Source: Capronia americana
Lineage: Eukaryota; Ascomycota; Eurotiomycetes; Chaetothyriales; Herpotrichiellaceae
Direction of reading: 5' to 3'
Assembly (NCBI GenBank): GCA_016110215.1
Contig: JADWQD010000004.1
Coordinates: 1,426,001-1,490,000, forward strand
Length of the DNA stretch: 64,000 bases
Shown: positions 1 through 11,608 of the stretch, piece by piece
Layout of the letters: each line of letters opens with the position of its first letter
Numbering within the stretch: the first letter of the stretch is position 1
Notes under the pieces: model-generated
Seen by the model: only the letters and a program-made list of their open reading frames with translations
Told to the model about the DNA's origin: nothing
Database searches by the model: none
Program-made: the position numbers and the translations under genes

Positions 1-1
1 G

Positions 2-1119
2 CACAAATGTCTGCGGTCGTCGGTGTTGGCGTGCGCGGCGTCTCATCTGCATTTCGTGGACGCGTCGCCGCAGATGCAGGAACTCTCGCTCACGTACTAT
101 TCCCAGGCCATCAGAGGACTGTCGGAGGTTCTTGCGAGGGCATCGCAGCTGGAGAATCATAACGGCTTATTGATGTCGATTATGCTGCTGTATCTACACG
201 GGGTAGGTTCGCGACATGGCTTCGCTGATTCCATTGGCATTATGATAACATGCTGACGAGCGAATACCAGTGCATGGGAAGAGGGACCTACAACGACATC
301 CCGCGTCACGTCAACGCCGCGATCCGCATCCTCAAGCTCCGACTTTTGGACCGGCCTCTGAGCATCAGCCGGCCGTTCGACCGTCTGGCGGTGGAAAGCG
401 TGTTATACCAGATCTTCCTCGTCACCATGGGGTCCTGGTCCGACTACTCCGCGCTCGGATACCAGTTCGACGCCGGGTTCTGGCTGCGGGCCGAGAACTT
501 GCTGGCCCAGTCGATGTTGTTCCCGAGCACGTCCATCTCGACCAACAGTCCCGTACTGGGTGTGCCGATGGATCTGTTCAAGCTCGTCCTGTCGATCAGG
601 CGGCTGTGGGAGAGCCCATTTCGGCATGACGAGGAAACGCTGGACGAGCTGAGGACCGAGCTGGACGAGTGGGAGCGCACAATCATCGTCTCGGGCCCGG
701 CGTCTCCGGACGACCAGTCCGCGCCGGCCGACAGCCACTACGAGCTCTACAAGGACGCCACGGCCCTGTACGTCCTAGTTTCGTCGTTGCTCGTGCAGGA
801 ACTGTGCGAAGGCCACACCGACGAGATCGGGATCGGGATCGGCCCTCCGGAGCCAGTTCCGCCTGATTGCTGGCAAGTCGAAAAGGCGGCGGAGATCCTA
901 CGGCGCCACGAGCACGACGTCGACTGGGCAAGGTGTTATATTGGGAACTGGCCCGTCTATACGCTCGGGTTCTTCATGAGTTCCCCCGACGACATCCAGC
1001 TTGTCCGCGACGACATGCGCCGGAGGTGGGACTCGATGAGGTTTTCTCAGCTCGAGCGGTTTCGAAATGAACTTGAAGCGATTTGGATTCAGCGGGAAGG
1101 TTTGTCGCAAGAAGCGTAG
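2..1119 (+). CDS. Fungal-specific transcription factor, C-terminal part (5' truncated by window edge)
   Basis: The reading frame enters from the left edge (first full codon at position 2), so start and DNA-binding domain are missing. Exons 2-202 and 271-1119 are joined by a 68-nt intron (GTAGGT...ACCAG) that keeps frame. The visible ~350 residues are helical and resemble the middle-homology/C-terminal region of fungal Zn2Cys6 regulators: a CAASHLHFVD stretch, then MLLYLHG, then an acidic C-terminal third with WERTIIV. No zinc-binding motif is visible. In this family such proteins are nuclear regulators of nearby metabolic genes; its targets cannot be told from here. It is separated from the metabolic block by a tRNA and ~1.4 kb, so a link to that block is not shown. 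Confidence 0.75.
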
Positions 1120-1530
1120 CGTAATGTAGCGATGCAATCACACTAATTAGTAATGAATGGTCGATGATGGATGATCTGATGAGAAGAGATATTCTTTGAA
1201 AACAAAAGCTGTCTAGAACGTGTGACCTTATCGCCGTGTTACATATTTGCGAAGGACAGCCTCGCTGGTGTACGGAGTGCCGAGTATTCAGAGAACAGTA
1301 GAGAATACGAGTATGAGCTCTAAAACTTCAAGCTATGTATGTACCGTACATAGCACGCCCAGGGCACCAATTCCACTAGTAGCCAGCCTGTGGATGTGAG
1401 TGTGAGTGGGTGTGGGAGAATCATGCAGCGCCAACGATCCCCCCACATCCCCTCGTCATAAATCTTTTGTTGATATTTTGTACATCGCTAAAACTTGGTA
1501 ATTTTATGCTCCAAAATCACACAGATTTTC
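1120..1530. other. Intergenic, no gene seen
   Basis: No supported gene. It contains a perfect inverted repeat near 1334-1354 (CTATGTA, 7-nt spacer, TACATAG), meaning unknown. The 3' part is the upstream flank of the tRNA gene. Confidence 0.6.
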
Positions 1531-1663
1531 GAGAGGATGGCCGAGTGGTTTAAGGCGGCAGATTTAAGTCCCATTATCTACGTCCTACAAGACTAGGTGA
1601 ACGAAAGACGACCTATCCTCTGCTTTCCGTAAGGAAGCGTGGGTTCGAACCCCACTCCTCTCA
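1531..1663 (+). tRNA. trnL(UAA): tRNA-Leu(UAA) with intron
   Basis: The acceptor arms GAGAGGA (1531-1537) and TCCTCTC (1656-1662) pair, with discriminator A at 1663. The D arm/A box TGGCCGAGTGG and the T arm GTGGG-TTCGAAC-CCCAC (B box) are intact. The anticodon stem GCAGA (1558-1562) pairs with TCTGC (1619-1623); the loop reads TT-TAA-G, giving anticodon UAA. A ~49-nt intron (about 1569-1617) sits one base 3' of the anticodon, the canonical place for nuclear tRNA introns. The long variable arm (TTCC GTAA GGAA) is typical of class II tRNA-Leu. A T-run directly after the gene is the RNA polymerase III terminator. Confidence 0.95.
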
Positions 1664-1665
1664 AA

Positions 1666-1673
1666 GTTTTTTT
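1666..1673 (+). terminator. Pol III terminator of tRNA-Leu
   Basis: A run of seven T residues starts within 10 nt of the tRNA 3' end, as expected for RNA polymerase III termination. Confidence 0.8.
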
Positions 1674-2531
1674 GCCCTTCTTTTGAAAGCTACGTACCTA
1701 ACAATCGTACTGCAACTAATGTAAGTGCGTGACATGGACACGAACCCTCTCGGTGAGCCTGGCTGGTGATGAAATACGGAGGAGGTACATGGAAGTTCGA
1801 GTATTTAAAATCAATCTGTGCGCGCGGGCTGTGTTTTTGATATGCAGCAGATCGCGAGGAGGCCGCACTTGACCCCCCTAGAGGCCCTGTTACACTTTAA
1901 ATTTGCAGCCGCGACTACCGTACAGGTCCCTTATTCATCCTTAAACGGCACGCTATTTCTGGAGATATACTTTGTACAGTACATGACTGCGAGGTGACAT
2001 GACTTTACCCTCGACAGGAAGACATTAATTGGATTGGCGTTCGATATGTTCACACAGACGGACTAATGAATGACTATTGACTAAATCTAAGTGATCGTTC
2101 TACTGTATCTCGCAGAAAGGTCAATTATCCAGAGGGCATAGGAGAACAGACTCGCCACCCCCCTCTTGGGTCCCGATTCTGAGAATGTCCAGTTACCTTA
2201 TCTCAAAGAACGCTCACTGCGAGATCACAAGCGCCTACCATCATTACGAACAATGCGCACCCATCAATTTCCGAGAGAGCAAGATGGTATCGGAATATTA
2301 CCAGCTCGGAGCTGCGTGAACCACGCCGCTGTCCGTGTATCGAACGGAGTAACCCCAATGCTCATCCCCTGAGCGTGGCTTATTGTACGCATGGATACTA
2401 TTGTGATGGCAAGTACGGGTCAAAGATGTCAGCACAACATCCTTCTTCTGTACAGGCTCACTCTAATCTGCAAAAGATTTGTCCAGCTCGCTCGTCTACT
2501 GAACTCGCCGAAGCCGCCCTAACCAGCGACC
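1674..2531. other. Intergenic, no gene seen
   Basis: Frequent stops in all frames. It is the 5' flank of the CoA-transferase gene. No regulatory element recognised. Confidence 0.5.
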
Positions 2532-4416
2532 ATGATTGTTAAAGGGGAGCCACACGAAGAAATGCCCTACAGTATCCAGTCGGAGTCCCAAAGGATTTAC
2601 GAACTCATCGTCGACGATGCCCGTCTTGATCTGCCAGACGGCGTCAAAGAACTGAAGGATAGAATCCAATTTGTCGGGGACGAAACGCAGCCTTTCTTCC
2701 CCGTCCCGTTCAAAGCAGCAGAATCTCAAGCCGGTCTGCTTGGCTATGTAGGCCTCCTGGCCCTCGCGATCGCCCAGGAACGATATGGTATCGAGCAGGA
2801 ATGCCAGATCGATGTTGCCCACGCCTTGCTGAACGGACTCGGCGCGCTTTTCGTTCGTCACGAGGGCGAATGGCTATCCGGCAGCCCCAAGATGATGGCG
2901 GCTGTGCAACGCTGGGACCATGGTATGACCCGAGAGTTGTATCGACAACTGGCCACGAACATATACAAGTCAAAAGATGGGCGATGGTATGCCCTGCACG
3001 GGAACATGGACCCTACCCCTCTCCTGCAGATGCTGGATCTTCCACAGCACAACGAGAAGAACCTGAGCTGGCCGCAAATCATCGACATGTACGCCGACAT
3101 TGTCGGGAACATAGATTCCAAGGTCCTCGACGACTGGAGCAATAACGTGTATCGAACCCCCGGCACTGTCTGTCTTGAAAAGGAAGAATTTAAAGCCTCG
3201 CCCCAGGTGAGAACTATTCAGGAGCCGAATTCAGTTGCCACTCTGCTGACCTGTGCAGGGGAAAGCTATCAAAGACGAGCCTTATTACAACTTGATCCCG
3301 CAACAATATTACACCCAACCTAGCGTTTCTTGGGACAAAGTACCATACGATCCAGCTGACCGTCGCCCACTGTCGGGAATTAGAGTGCTCGATCTTTCAC
3401 GTGCCATTGCCGCGCCTACTATCGGCCGCGTTTGTGCTGCCTTGGGAGCCACGGTCATCCGCGTGTCGTGCTCCACAAACACTGAGCTCCCCATCACCTT
3501 GATGGACGGTTGCATTGGCAAGACAAGCGTTGACGTAGACCTCAAGACCTTTGCTGGGAGAAAACAGCTCCTCAAACTCATCGAGGAGGCCGATGTTTTC
3601 ATCGACGGCTATCGCCCTGCTGTCATGGAGCATCTCGGCTTCGGCCGGGACGCTGTGCTGGGCCTGGTGGCCGGCCGAGAAAGAGGGATTGTCTACTGCC
3701 AGGAAAATTGCTACGGCTGGAAGGGCCCATGGACCACGAGGCCTGGCTGGGCACAGATCGCTGATACGGTTGGTTTAGAGGGGTCCATTCTACGCAGTCA
3801 ACTCTGCTAATTCTTACGACTATTACAGGTTTGCGGTATAGGCCTTGAGATTGGCCGATTCAACGGATACGACGAGGCGCACATCTTCCCCGGTCCCAAC
3901 GCCGACTACCTGACTGGCCATGCCGGTGCCGCCGGCGTGCTGCATGCGCTTTATCTTCGCAGTCATCAAGGCGGGTCGTACGTCGTCCAATGCTCGCTTG
4001 TGGTTGCGAACATGCAGATGCAGTCATACGGCAAGTATACAGAAGAACAACAAGCCGCGCTGAAGGCCCGCAACAAAGGCCTGGTCGGGCGTTTGCGTCA
4101 CTACGACGAGATTGTCAGCCACGGGAAGAATCAAAACGTGGTCAGAGGATTCATTGCAGACCGCGGCTTCGACAAAGCTGTCAAGAAGGAATACTATCAG
4201 ACGGTCGACGGGAGCATGTGGGGACTCGGGGACTTGGACATTGTCAAAACGGCATTGAGGTTCCAAGCATGCGGAAGCCCTGCCACGTCTGGTGAAGCGA
4301 TGAGGACTGATTGGTCTGTCGGGGCCTGTCCGCCAGGATACCATCTACCGGAATGGGAGAGAAAAGAAAACAAGGATTTCATCCCGATTCAGCCAAGTAC
4401 AGATGGGCAGTTGTGA
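2532..4416 (+). CDS. Family III CoA-transferase (CaiB/BaiF type), two-copy protein
   Basis: Exons 2532-3206, 3259-3768 and 3829-4416 give 590 aa; introns of 52 and 60 nt fall at codon boundaries. Family members move CoA between carboxylic acids (formyl-CoA transferase, carnitine CoA-transferase, alpha-methylacyl-CoA racemase). The second half starts with the classic N-terminal motif (PLSGIRVLDLSRAIAAP, about residues 257-273), followed by DVDLKTFAGRKQLLKLIEEADVFIDGYRP and the GWAQIAD segment. The first ~225 residues look like the C-terminal half of another copy (a large-domain helix, then the DGRWYALHG small domain), so the polypeptide resembles two fused, offset copies. The catalytic Asp expected after the Vx(V/M)D/SMQDA-like strand is not evident in either copy (His and Val appear there). 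Probable role in the block: CoA activation of a ring-opened acid (inference). Confidence 0.85.
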
Positions 4417-5228
4417 CGGAGGTTTAGGAACCAAGGACAGTGGTTCGTGTGTAACAGGCGATTGGAGGACTTCGACACAGAACAGCAGTAAGGCTCTCAG
4501 AAAGAAAACCGCCTGACTTTCGCAATGCAAGGTAATATATACTGAGAGACCTTTCGCCCATTCGTGACTTGATAGCAAACTAGCAACCCAAAGGCTCTAT
4601 CCTGGAAATACGAATTACTGTATTTATGCCTGTACCGATGCCAAATGAAGAACCATGGTACTTTCCAGCAACGCCACATTCTTCATCATCGCAAGCACAG
4701 TATTACACTACTGACTTTATCCCGCAGGATGGATCGCGTATCAACCTCCTCGCACCTTACCTACCTAATTACTGACTCGATCCCTCCGGAAGGATTAGGT
4801 ATCCTAACTAACCTCTGACACTCAGCTCAGTCGCTCCAGGCAACCGGGCACGCCGATCCGTGGTCGATATCTGTCCGAGATGCTGTAGGTTGTTGATATT
4901 GTGGTTGTTTGGTTGGTTGGTCACTTCGTCCAACGCTGGTAGGTAGTCCAGGATAGTCCTCGCCTGCCGGGAACCCGGGGGAGTCACGACCACACCGCAC
5001 TCCGGAGGTGGGACGAAAGTGTTCTAATTCTAATACTGTGCTGTAGACAGGACCTCCTCCTAGCCCCGGTTTCTGGTACGGTGATGAGATGAGGGATACC
5101 GTGCCCGGGGAAAAAATAATTTATCTTACGGCCAGCAAAGACGACGGATGATCTTTCGAGAACTTTAGGAGAGAGACAGACACACGCCGTCTGCCATTCA
5201 TTCATCGACAGGACGGGGTATTTCGGTC
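4417..5228. other. Intergenic, no gene seen
   Basis: Lies between the CoA-transferase stop and the dienelactone hydrolase start. Repeated TTGGTTGGTT-type runs occur near 4900-4920. No coding segment is supported. Confidence 0.5.
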
Positions 5229-6375
5229 ATGGCGAACTGTTGTGAGGTGGGAAAGGCTGCGCCAGGTATGTATTATGCACTGTGTACTATGTACTGTATG
5301 TATGTACTGTATCTATGTCCCATGCTGGGATAGATTTGTCTGGGTTTGTCAGTGCTCTCGTGTTCAGGATCATTAGGAATAGTTATTGTCCAGCTCATCA
5401 CGAATGATCTTGTCCAGTTCAGTTCATTAGACTGATCACTGACGTGTGCTTTGCTCATAGATTCTTATACTCCGCTTGGACGGTATACCAACATAGGCGG
5501 CCTGAATAGCTATATCAGCGACAGACAGCCCCCCGCCGCACCACCACGCGCATTGCTGGTATTGCTGCCCGACGGATTTGGCCTGGCGAAGCATAATCTG
5601 ATCCTGGCGGATGAGTTTGCCAAGGAAGGATATCGAGTGATCATCCCGGATTACTTCGAAGGTTAGTCGTTACTGTACTTTACTCAAGCCGTTGGATCCT
5701 CCTCGTTCTCCTGACCCATGCCTGATCCTGCCCCTGCCTCTCCTGCCTGACCTAGATGGACAACTCTCTCACACTTCAACAGGAGACCCGCTACCCATCC
5801 AGATCCTCAAGCAGGATCGCTCCCTGTCCATCGACGACCAACCGTGGCCCGAACCGGACAAGCAAATCCTCCGTGACCTCGACTTCGCGGCCTGGCTCCG
5901 ACGGCATGACCACGACCGAGTCTCGCGGCTCCTCGAGGGTGTAATGGCCGAGATTTCGCGCGACTGCGACTCTGCAATCGTCGTGGGTGTAGGATATTGC
6001 TTCGGAGGCAAGCACGTGCTGAGGTTGTGCAAAACCGCGAGATTAGCGGCCGCGGCTTGCTTCCACCCGAGTTTCGTGGAGGCGGAGGATATGGATATGC
6101 ACGGCGTACAGACCCCGCTTTACATCGGCCTCGCCGGGGAGGACGACATGGTGCCTGCGTCGTTGCCGGACGATCTGCGCTTGTGGTCGAGCAGCGGGAT
6201 GGAGCCGGACGTGCCCTTTGTGATGGAAACGTTTCCTGGCGTGGGACACGGATTCGCTGCCAGGCCGGATACGGATGATGACGTCGTTCGAGGACAGTAT
6301 CGGCGGGCGTTTCAGAGGACGCTTGAGCATTTTGCTAGGTTTGCGCCGGGATGTCGGACAGACCAGGGTGAATGA
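5229..6375 (+). CDS. Dienelactone hydrolase family protein
   Basis: Exons 5229-5265, 5461-5661 and 5783-6375 give 276 aa. The first exon encodes MANCCEVGKAAP, matching the short Cys-rich start usual in fungal DLH proteins; intron 1 (195 nt) is rich in TGTA/TATG repeats. The fold is alpha/beta hydrolase. The nucleophile elbow GVGYCFGG puts the catalytic Cys at ~152, Asp at ~200-201 (LAGEDD) and His at ~235 (GVGHGFA), the full DLH triad. DLH enzymes open enol-lactone or lactone rings in the cytosol. Its place just upstream of a Baeyer-Villiger monooxygenase, which makes lactones or esters, suggests that it hydrolyses that product (inference). Confidence 0.88.
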
Positions 6376-6654
6376 CAGACAGACAGATAAGATTTGTGCA
6401 GCGTTAAACAGCCAAATACCGAGGATTACACTTGAGCCCGTGAAATTGAAGCCGCATGAAATGGTTAAAGAGCAGATGGCATTATCTCTCCTTTTGTCCT
6501 CTGTGTAGACGTTTCACAACTATTAAGTTTAAGGAAACACTGATAAGAAGCCCAAAGAGATGGTATTTGCATTTCAATATTTCTTCCGGTTGAACATGGA
6601 AGATATAAAGATATAGAGATCTGAGATATATATAAAGATCCTCCGTACATAGCC

Positions 6655-8576
6655 TTAATCTGTACCGATTTCGACCTTGCCAACAGGCTTCTCAATGACT
6701 TCCCATTGCTCCCATCGGATCTTCCTCAACATGCGGCGGAACTGCCACCACGTCCACGGCATTGTGAAAGTATTCCAGCCATCGTCATTCTTATAGTAGG
6801 TGACACAGTCCGGCCGTGCCCAGACAAATGTGCCTCTCTGCCTCCGTTGAACCTCGTCGTTGTACTCGCGTTCAAAGGCCCGTTTCGGGTGTATCGCAAG
6901 CTTCATACCCTTTCGTGCTCGCAGGACTGATTCCTTAATGACCTTCGCCGCAAACCTTGCTTGTTGCTCCCAATTGTCCTGTTGTGACGACCAGACATGG
7001 GCCGAGTTGGGGCCGAAACAATAGAACATGTTCGGGAACTGGCTGGTAGCTAATCCGTAGACGGCTTCAGGGTGAGCTTTCCACTTGACTTGTAGATCCA
7101 GTCCGTTGATCCCCGTCACCTTCTCGTGCTCGAGGAACTGAGACACGTTGAAGCCGGTGCCAAAGATGATAATGTCGTATTCACGCTCAGTCTCCGTTCC
7201 GGTGGATGTATCCCGCGATAAGACGCCTCTTTCGGTGTATTGAACGAGGTCTTCTCTGAGTACCGTGCAGTTCTTCCTCGCGAGAGCCGCGTAGAAGCCG
7301 TCTAAGTGGAGCGGCCTTTTGCAAAAGACTGCAAAGCATTTATTAGCATCTGCAAGAGCTGTTAACGTACTCGGAGATACGGCGCAAGCTTACATTTCGA
7401 ATGAGGCCGGACTCTCTCGCGGAGCTCTGGGTCCAAAATCTGAGATTCCATGTAGGTGATAGCTTCTCGGGTCATCTTGTCGTTCATAGGATCACCGTCG
7501 GTGGCCATCGGGCGGCAGTCTCGCATCATTTCCAGGTTCATCCACGTCCTGACGACCCATGCAAACAGGGGTATCCATTTGATTGCCCACCGAAAGAACC
7601 TGTGAAGCAATTAGTTAAAACTCTCCCAGCCATGTGACGGTACAGACGGGGGCCATACCGTGAGTAGGCAAAATCGCCTCGAGCAATGCAAACCGGGGGC
7701 GTTCGCATGTATACGGTGACATGTTCAGGTTTGTCGATGATCTCGGGGAGAATCTGAGCGGCACTGGGCCCACAGCCGATGATGGCCACCTTCTTGCCCG
7801 TCAAGTCACAGTCGTGCCTCCAGTGGGCTGTATGCCACGATATGCCTTTGAAGTTCTCCCGCCCAGGCGTGTTGCCCCATTTCGGCCGATCCAGACTTCC
7901 AACACACTGGCACACGAAATCGGCGATCCAGTGCTCGGTTTCGCCTGTCTCCTTGTTCGAGACGGCCACATGCCACACCATATACTCGTCATCCCACGAG
8001 CAGGACCGGACGAATCTTTGAAACTGAGTGCATTTGTCAAGGCCGTACTGAAGCGCAAATTCGGTATAGTATGCTTCAATCTGCGCCCGTTCTGCGTAGA
8101 AATGAGTCCAGTCTGCGCCGGTCAGCCCCTGACACTTTCCGGAAGTACTTAAAGTTCTTATACGGGAAAAGGAGGAACGAACTTTTATTGATGTGGTAGG
8201 AAGTCGTGTAGATCATGGCAGGAACATCGCACGCGCAGCCGGGGTATTTGTTCTTCTGCCAGACGCCGCCGAAGCCTTCCAAGGCGTCAAAAATCTGTAT
8301 GTCGCCGCGGGTAACGTATCCATCTCTCAGCAAAACAGTCGCTTGCTGGATCCCATTGATCCCTGCCCCGACGACAATGACCTTCTTACGCCGCTCCAAC
8401 GGAACAGAGCTTGCTGAACCGAAGACCGACTGCTGTTGTCCGTCTGTGGTAAACCCAGTGAACGCTCCATATTCATCACCACCTACTGTACCTTTGTCGA
8501 AAGTTTTGACGGGCTGGGGGACGAGGATTGGTGGCTGCCCTGCCCCATGATCTGGTCTAGAGCCGTTGCCGCTCAT
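6655..8576 (-). CDS. FAD-dependent Baeyer-Villiger monooxygenase (type I, cyclohexanone monooxygenase-like)
   Basis: Exons on the minus strand 8576-8183, 8112-7659, 7599-7394 and 7328-6655 give 575 aa, introns 70, 59 and 65 nt. After a ~60-residue N-terminal extension come the FAD Rossmann motif GAGING (70-75), the type I BVMO fingerprint FKGISWHTAHW (fits FxGxxxHxxxW) and the second dinucleotide motif GCGPSA for NADPH. The C-terminal half carries CKRPLHLDGFY and IIIFGTGF, also typical. Known reaction of the family: NADPH- and O2-dependent insertion of oxygen next to a ketone, giving an ester or lactone. It is transcribed away from the MFS gene at 9383, so the two may share a control region. 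Substrate unknown; terpenoid, alicyclic or steroid ketones are candidates by family. Confidence 0.93.
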
Positions 8577-9382
8577 ATTGAGGGTAAATATGGTTGTAAA
8601 ATTCCTGTCCGGTTGATTCTGAAGTCAAGGATCTGCGCGAGACGAACACGGGGTTCAGCGATGTGAAAGATCCTCCTGATAAACCCTTCCGGTACTGGAC
8701 TTCTGAGTAAGACTTGGCCATGTACGGCAGGCAGTCATGAGACTAAGAGCTAACCATCTATTCCGAAGCTGCACTGTTCTCCGCGGACGTAGGATCGGGG
8801 CTGAGGTATGGAGGCAGCGGTGGTCCATGTGGAGAGGATCCATCCACCACCGGTACCACGGACTCAAGAACACGGGCGTGTTGAACCCTAGTGTCCAGGA
8901 AAACAGCCTGAGTCACCCAAGAAACCCCCGAGGCTGTTTGTCTGCGACCGGGCAAGCCAAGCCCCAGGGGCTCTCTGCTGCTACGGGATTGACCTGAGGT
9001 CCAGTGTGGTAAACTCCGCCCCGGAAACCACCCTCGACACCGAAGGGCACGGCCTTGCTCGACGCCTTGCCATTTCCCGACCAGCCATTATTGCCATTCT
9101 AATCGCCTCCATGATCCAGCCCCGCAAATACGAGAAAGCCAGCCCCTTCAGGTGTCGCTCTGCCTATTGCTTGAGGTGAAGGACCACGCTCTAGAATGTT
9201 ATGGAGATTACATGGCTTCGACTTCCGAGCCGCCTTGCAGCCACCCCATCAATGTACCCCGAACATTGCCTGGGGCCCCGGGGTACATAACCGGAGACAG
9301 AATACAAAAGGAGAGCTGTCCGCATGTCACTCCACCTAGCACGCACCTTTGAGGCGAATCAGAACACAAACAGCCCTTATAC
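8577..9382. promoter_or_regulatory. Divergent intergenic region between BVMO and MFS transporter
   Basis: An ~800-nt head-to-head interval likely holding both promoters. GC-rich palindromic segments such as CCCCGGGG (near 9276) are visible. No TATA box or defined operator could be assigned. The ORFs within it are short and unlike known proteins. Confidence 0.5.
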
Positions 9383-11269
9383 ATGATGAAGCGTCTTGCT
9401 TTACACGAGATTGAACACAGTCATGGCACAGTCCAGCTGATATCAGGTAATTCCAGTACGACGACCGATCAACTGATCCTGACATGGTGTACCAGGGGGA
9501 ACTACCGTGCAACACAAAAAGGGAACTTCGATCGTTTTGGTCCCCCAGCCGACGCAGAACGATCCCAATGACCCACTGGTAAGACACCATGGTTCGGACC
9601 TCTTCACATGCTGAGACTATGTTAGAACTGGCCATTCTCCAAACGGGTTACGGCATTTTGGTCGGTTTTGTGGCTGTCTGGCCTGTGCAACTTCTGCATC
9701 ACTGGACTGGCTCCAGGTTTCGGACAGATTATAGCAGAATTCGACGTGACGCTCACGCAGGTGACATGGTTGATATCCGCCTGTCTGCTCGGAGAGTTCA
9801 TGGGATGCTATACTGTTGCGCCCTTCTCGACCAGATACGGAAAACGGCCCATCTGGTTGCTCATCAGCCTGATCTTCTTTCTATGCAATATATGGGCATC
9901 CGTGGCAAAGTCTTACTCCTCCCTCCTACTGGCAAGGTTTTTCGCTTCATGGGCAGGTAAGTGAAACTGACATGTGACCTTTTGAACCGTACGGTCTCAG
10001 AAACTGGAGCTGACTCAGAAAATAGCTGGTACCAGTGAGCCTCTCAGTGTCGATACTCTCCACGATCTCTTCTTCTTGCACGAGAGAGGGACACAGGCAG
10101 GAGTCCAGACTATATGGCTGAGCTGGGGTAGTTCACTGGCCCCTGTGATCTGTGGTTACCTCATCCAAGCGAAAGGTTGGCGTTGGTTCCACTGGCTCAC
10201 CAGTATCATGGCCGGTGTCGATCTGATCTTGATCTTCCTCCTCGTCCCCGAAACACAATACCAGCGAGATCTCCACAAAGCACTCGACTCGGTCGGCGTT
10301 GAGGTAAACAGCGAGCCGTCAACGCATACTCCACCGTCAGCACCCTCCGACATCGATGACAAGTTCGGAGACAAGACGACTGCAGAATTTGTCGAAACGC
10401 GAAGCCCGACAGTGACCAAGAAGACCTATTTGCAAGAGTTGGTGCCTTGGTCTCCAGTCCACAAGGACGTAAATGTCATAGCTTCCTTCCTGAGACCCTG
10501 GGCAACCTGGTGCTACCCGAGTGTGGTTTGGTCCGTGCTCTCGTTCTCCATCCACGTTACCTGGTGAGTTCGGACCTGTCCTGCCGTCACAGTGAAGTGT
10601 CTAACCTCGATGAATATTATACAGCGTCGTGGTACTGATAACTATGATACCGGTCTACTTCGGTGCGCCGCCATACAACTTCAGCATCGGTCAACAGGGT
10701 CTTGTCTATCTGAGCTCATGTATCGGCAATGCTTTTGGTTCAGTCTTCTGCGGCTTTCTGAACGACAAATTGAGCCAATGGTCCACGAGGCGCAACCACG
10801 GCGTTTTTGAGCCGGAAATGCGTCTCCCAGTCACCATATTTCCCGCCCTCCTCGTGCCAGCCGGACTATTAATGTTCGGAGTCGGGTTGGAGCACGGCAC
10901 TCACTGGATCGTACCTGTTATAGGCGTTGGTCTCGTTGGGGTGGCATTGACGGGCATCGGCTCAGTCATCCAACCCTATCTCATGGATGGCTATTCCCCG
11001 GTCCTTTTCGACTGCCTCGTGGTAAGTGGCCTTCAGCTTGCTCTTGAGACGGTCCTGACAAGCTGCAGACTTTCAACGGGTTCAAGAACTTGGTGTCATT
11101 CGCCGTTGGTTTCGCCGTCGTGCCCTGGCTCGAGACGAACGGATTGGTAGCCGTGTTCTGTATCCTTGCAGCGTTGGTCTTTGTCATTGATGCGTCTGCG
11201 GTGGGGATATATTTCTATGGAAAGCGACTGCGCCAGCGAGACGCCCGGCTTAAGGTCTTTTTGTTTTAG
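9383..11269 (+). CDS. MFS transporter (drug:H+ antiporter/DHA1-like)
   Basis: Six exons: 9383-9446, 9496-9578, 9626-9956, 10026-10563, 10625-11021 and 11069-11269, giving 537 aa; all five introns are 47-69 nt and keep frame. The N-terminus has the DHA1 subgroup signature (LALHEIEHSHGTVQLI; VLVPQPTQNDPNDPLNWP), and residues 70 onward form membrane helices. RYGKRP is the loop 2-3 motif; DLFFLHERG is the usual cytosolic motif after helix 4; a ~70-residue polar central loop precedes the second six-helix half (PYNFSIGQQGLVYL). Such carriers sit in the plasma membrane and export, or sometimes import, small organic molecules. Divergent from the BVMO, so probably co-regulated. Small 5' exons make the start slightly uncertain (second ATG at 9386). 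Confidence 0.9.
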
Positions 11270-11608
11270 GTGTACGGGGAGCCAACACATTGTCAAAAGC
11301 CGGAACCGGAAACCGGCCTAAACAGTAGATGAGGTCTTACCCCCGGCAAATTCTTCCTTAGTAAGTAATCAAAGGTTATCAAAGCTGTGAGACGCGATTG
11401 AAGTGCTTTCGTTGCTTCAACTTGGCTCGCTAGTTAGGACACGCTCGAGTAATTCGAGTAATTCGCGGACAATAGAACACGGTCCATGTGAAGGCTCGAT
11501 GGCAGGAATGAGCACCAAACTACAGTACGAAGCATGTTGATCAAGAATGTGTGACAAAGGCTATGATAAAAGAATCAAGCCTGCGCTGCAACATACATCA
11601 CACAGGAG
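11270..11608. other. Convergent intergenic region
   Basis: 3' ends of the MFS (+) and SDR (-) genes face each other here. No gene seen. Confidence 0.6.
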
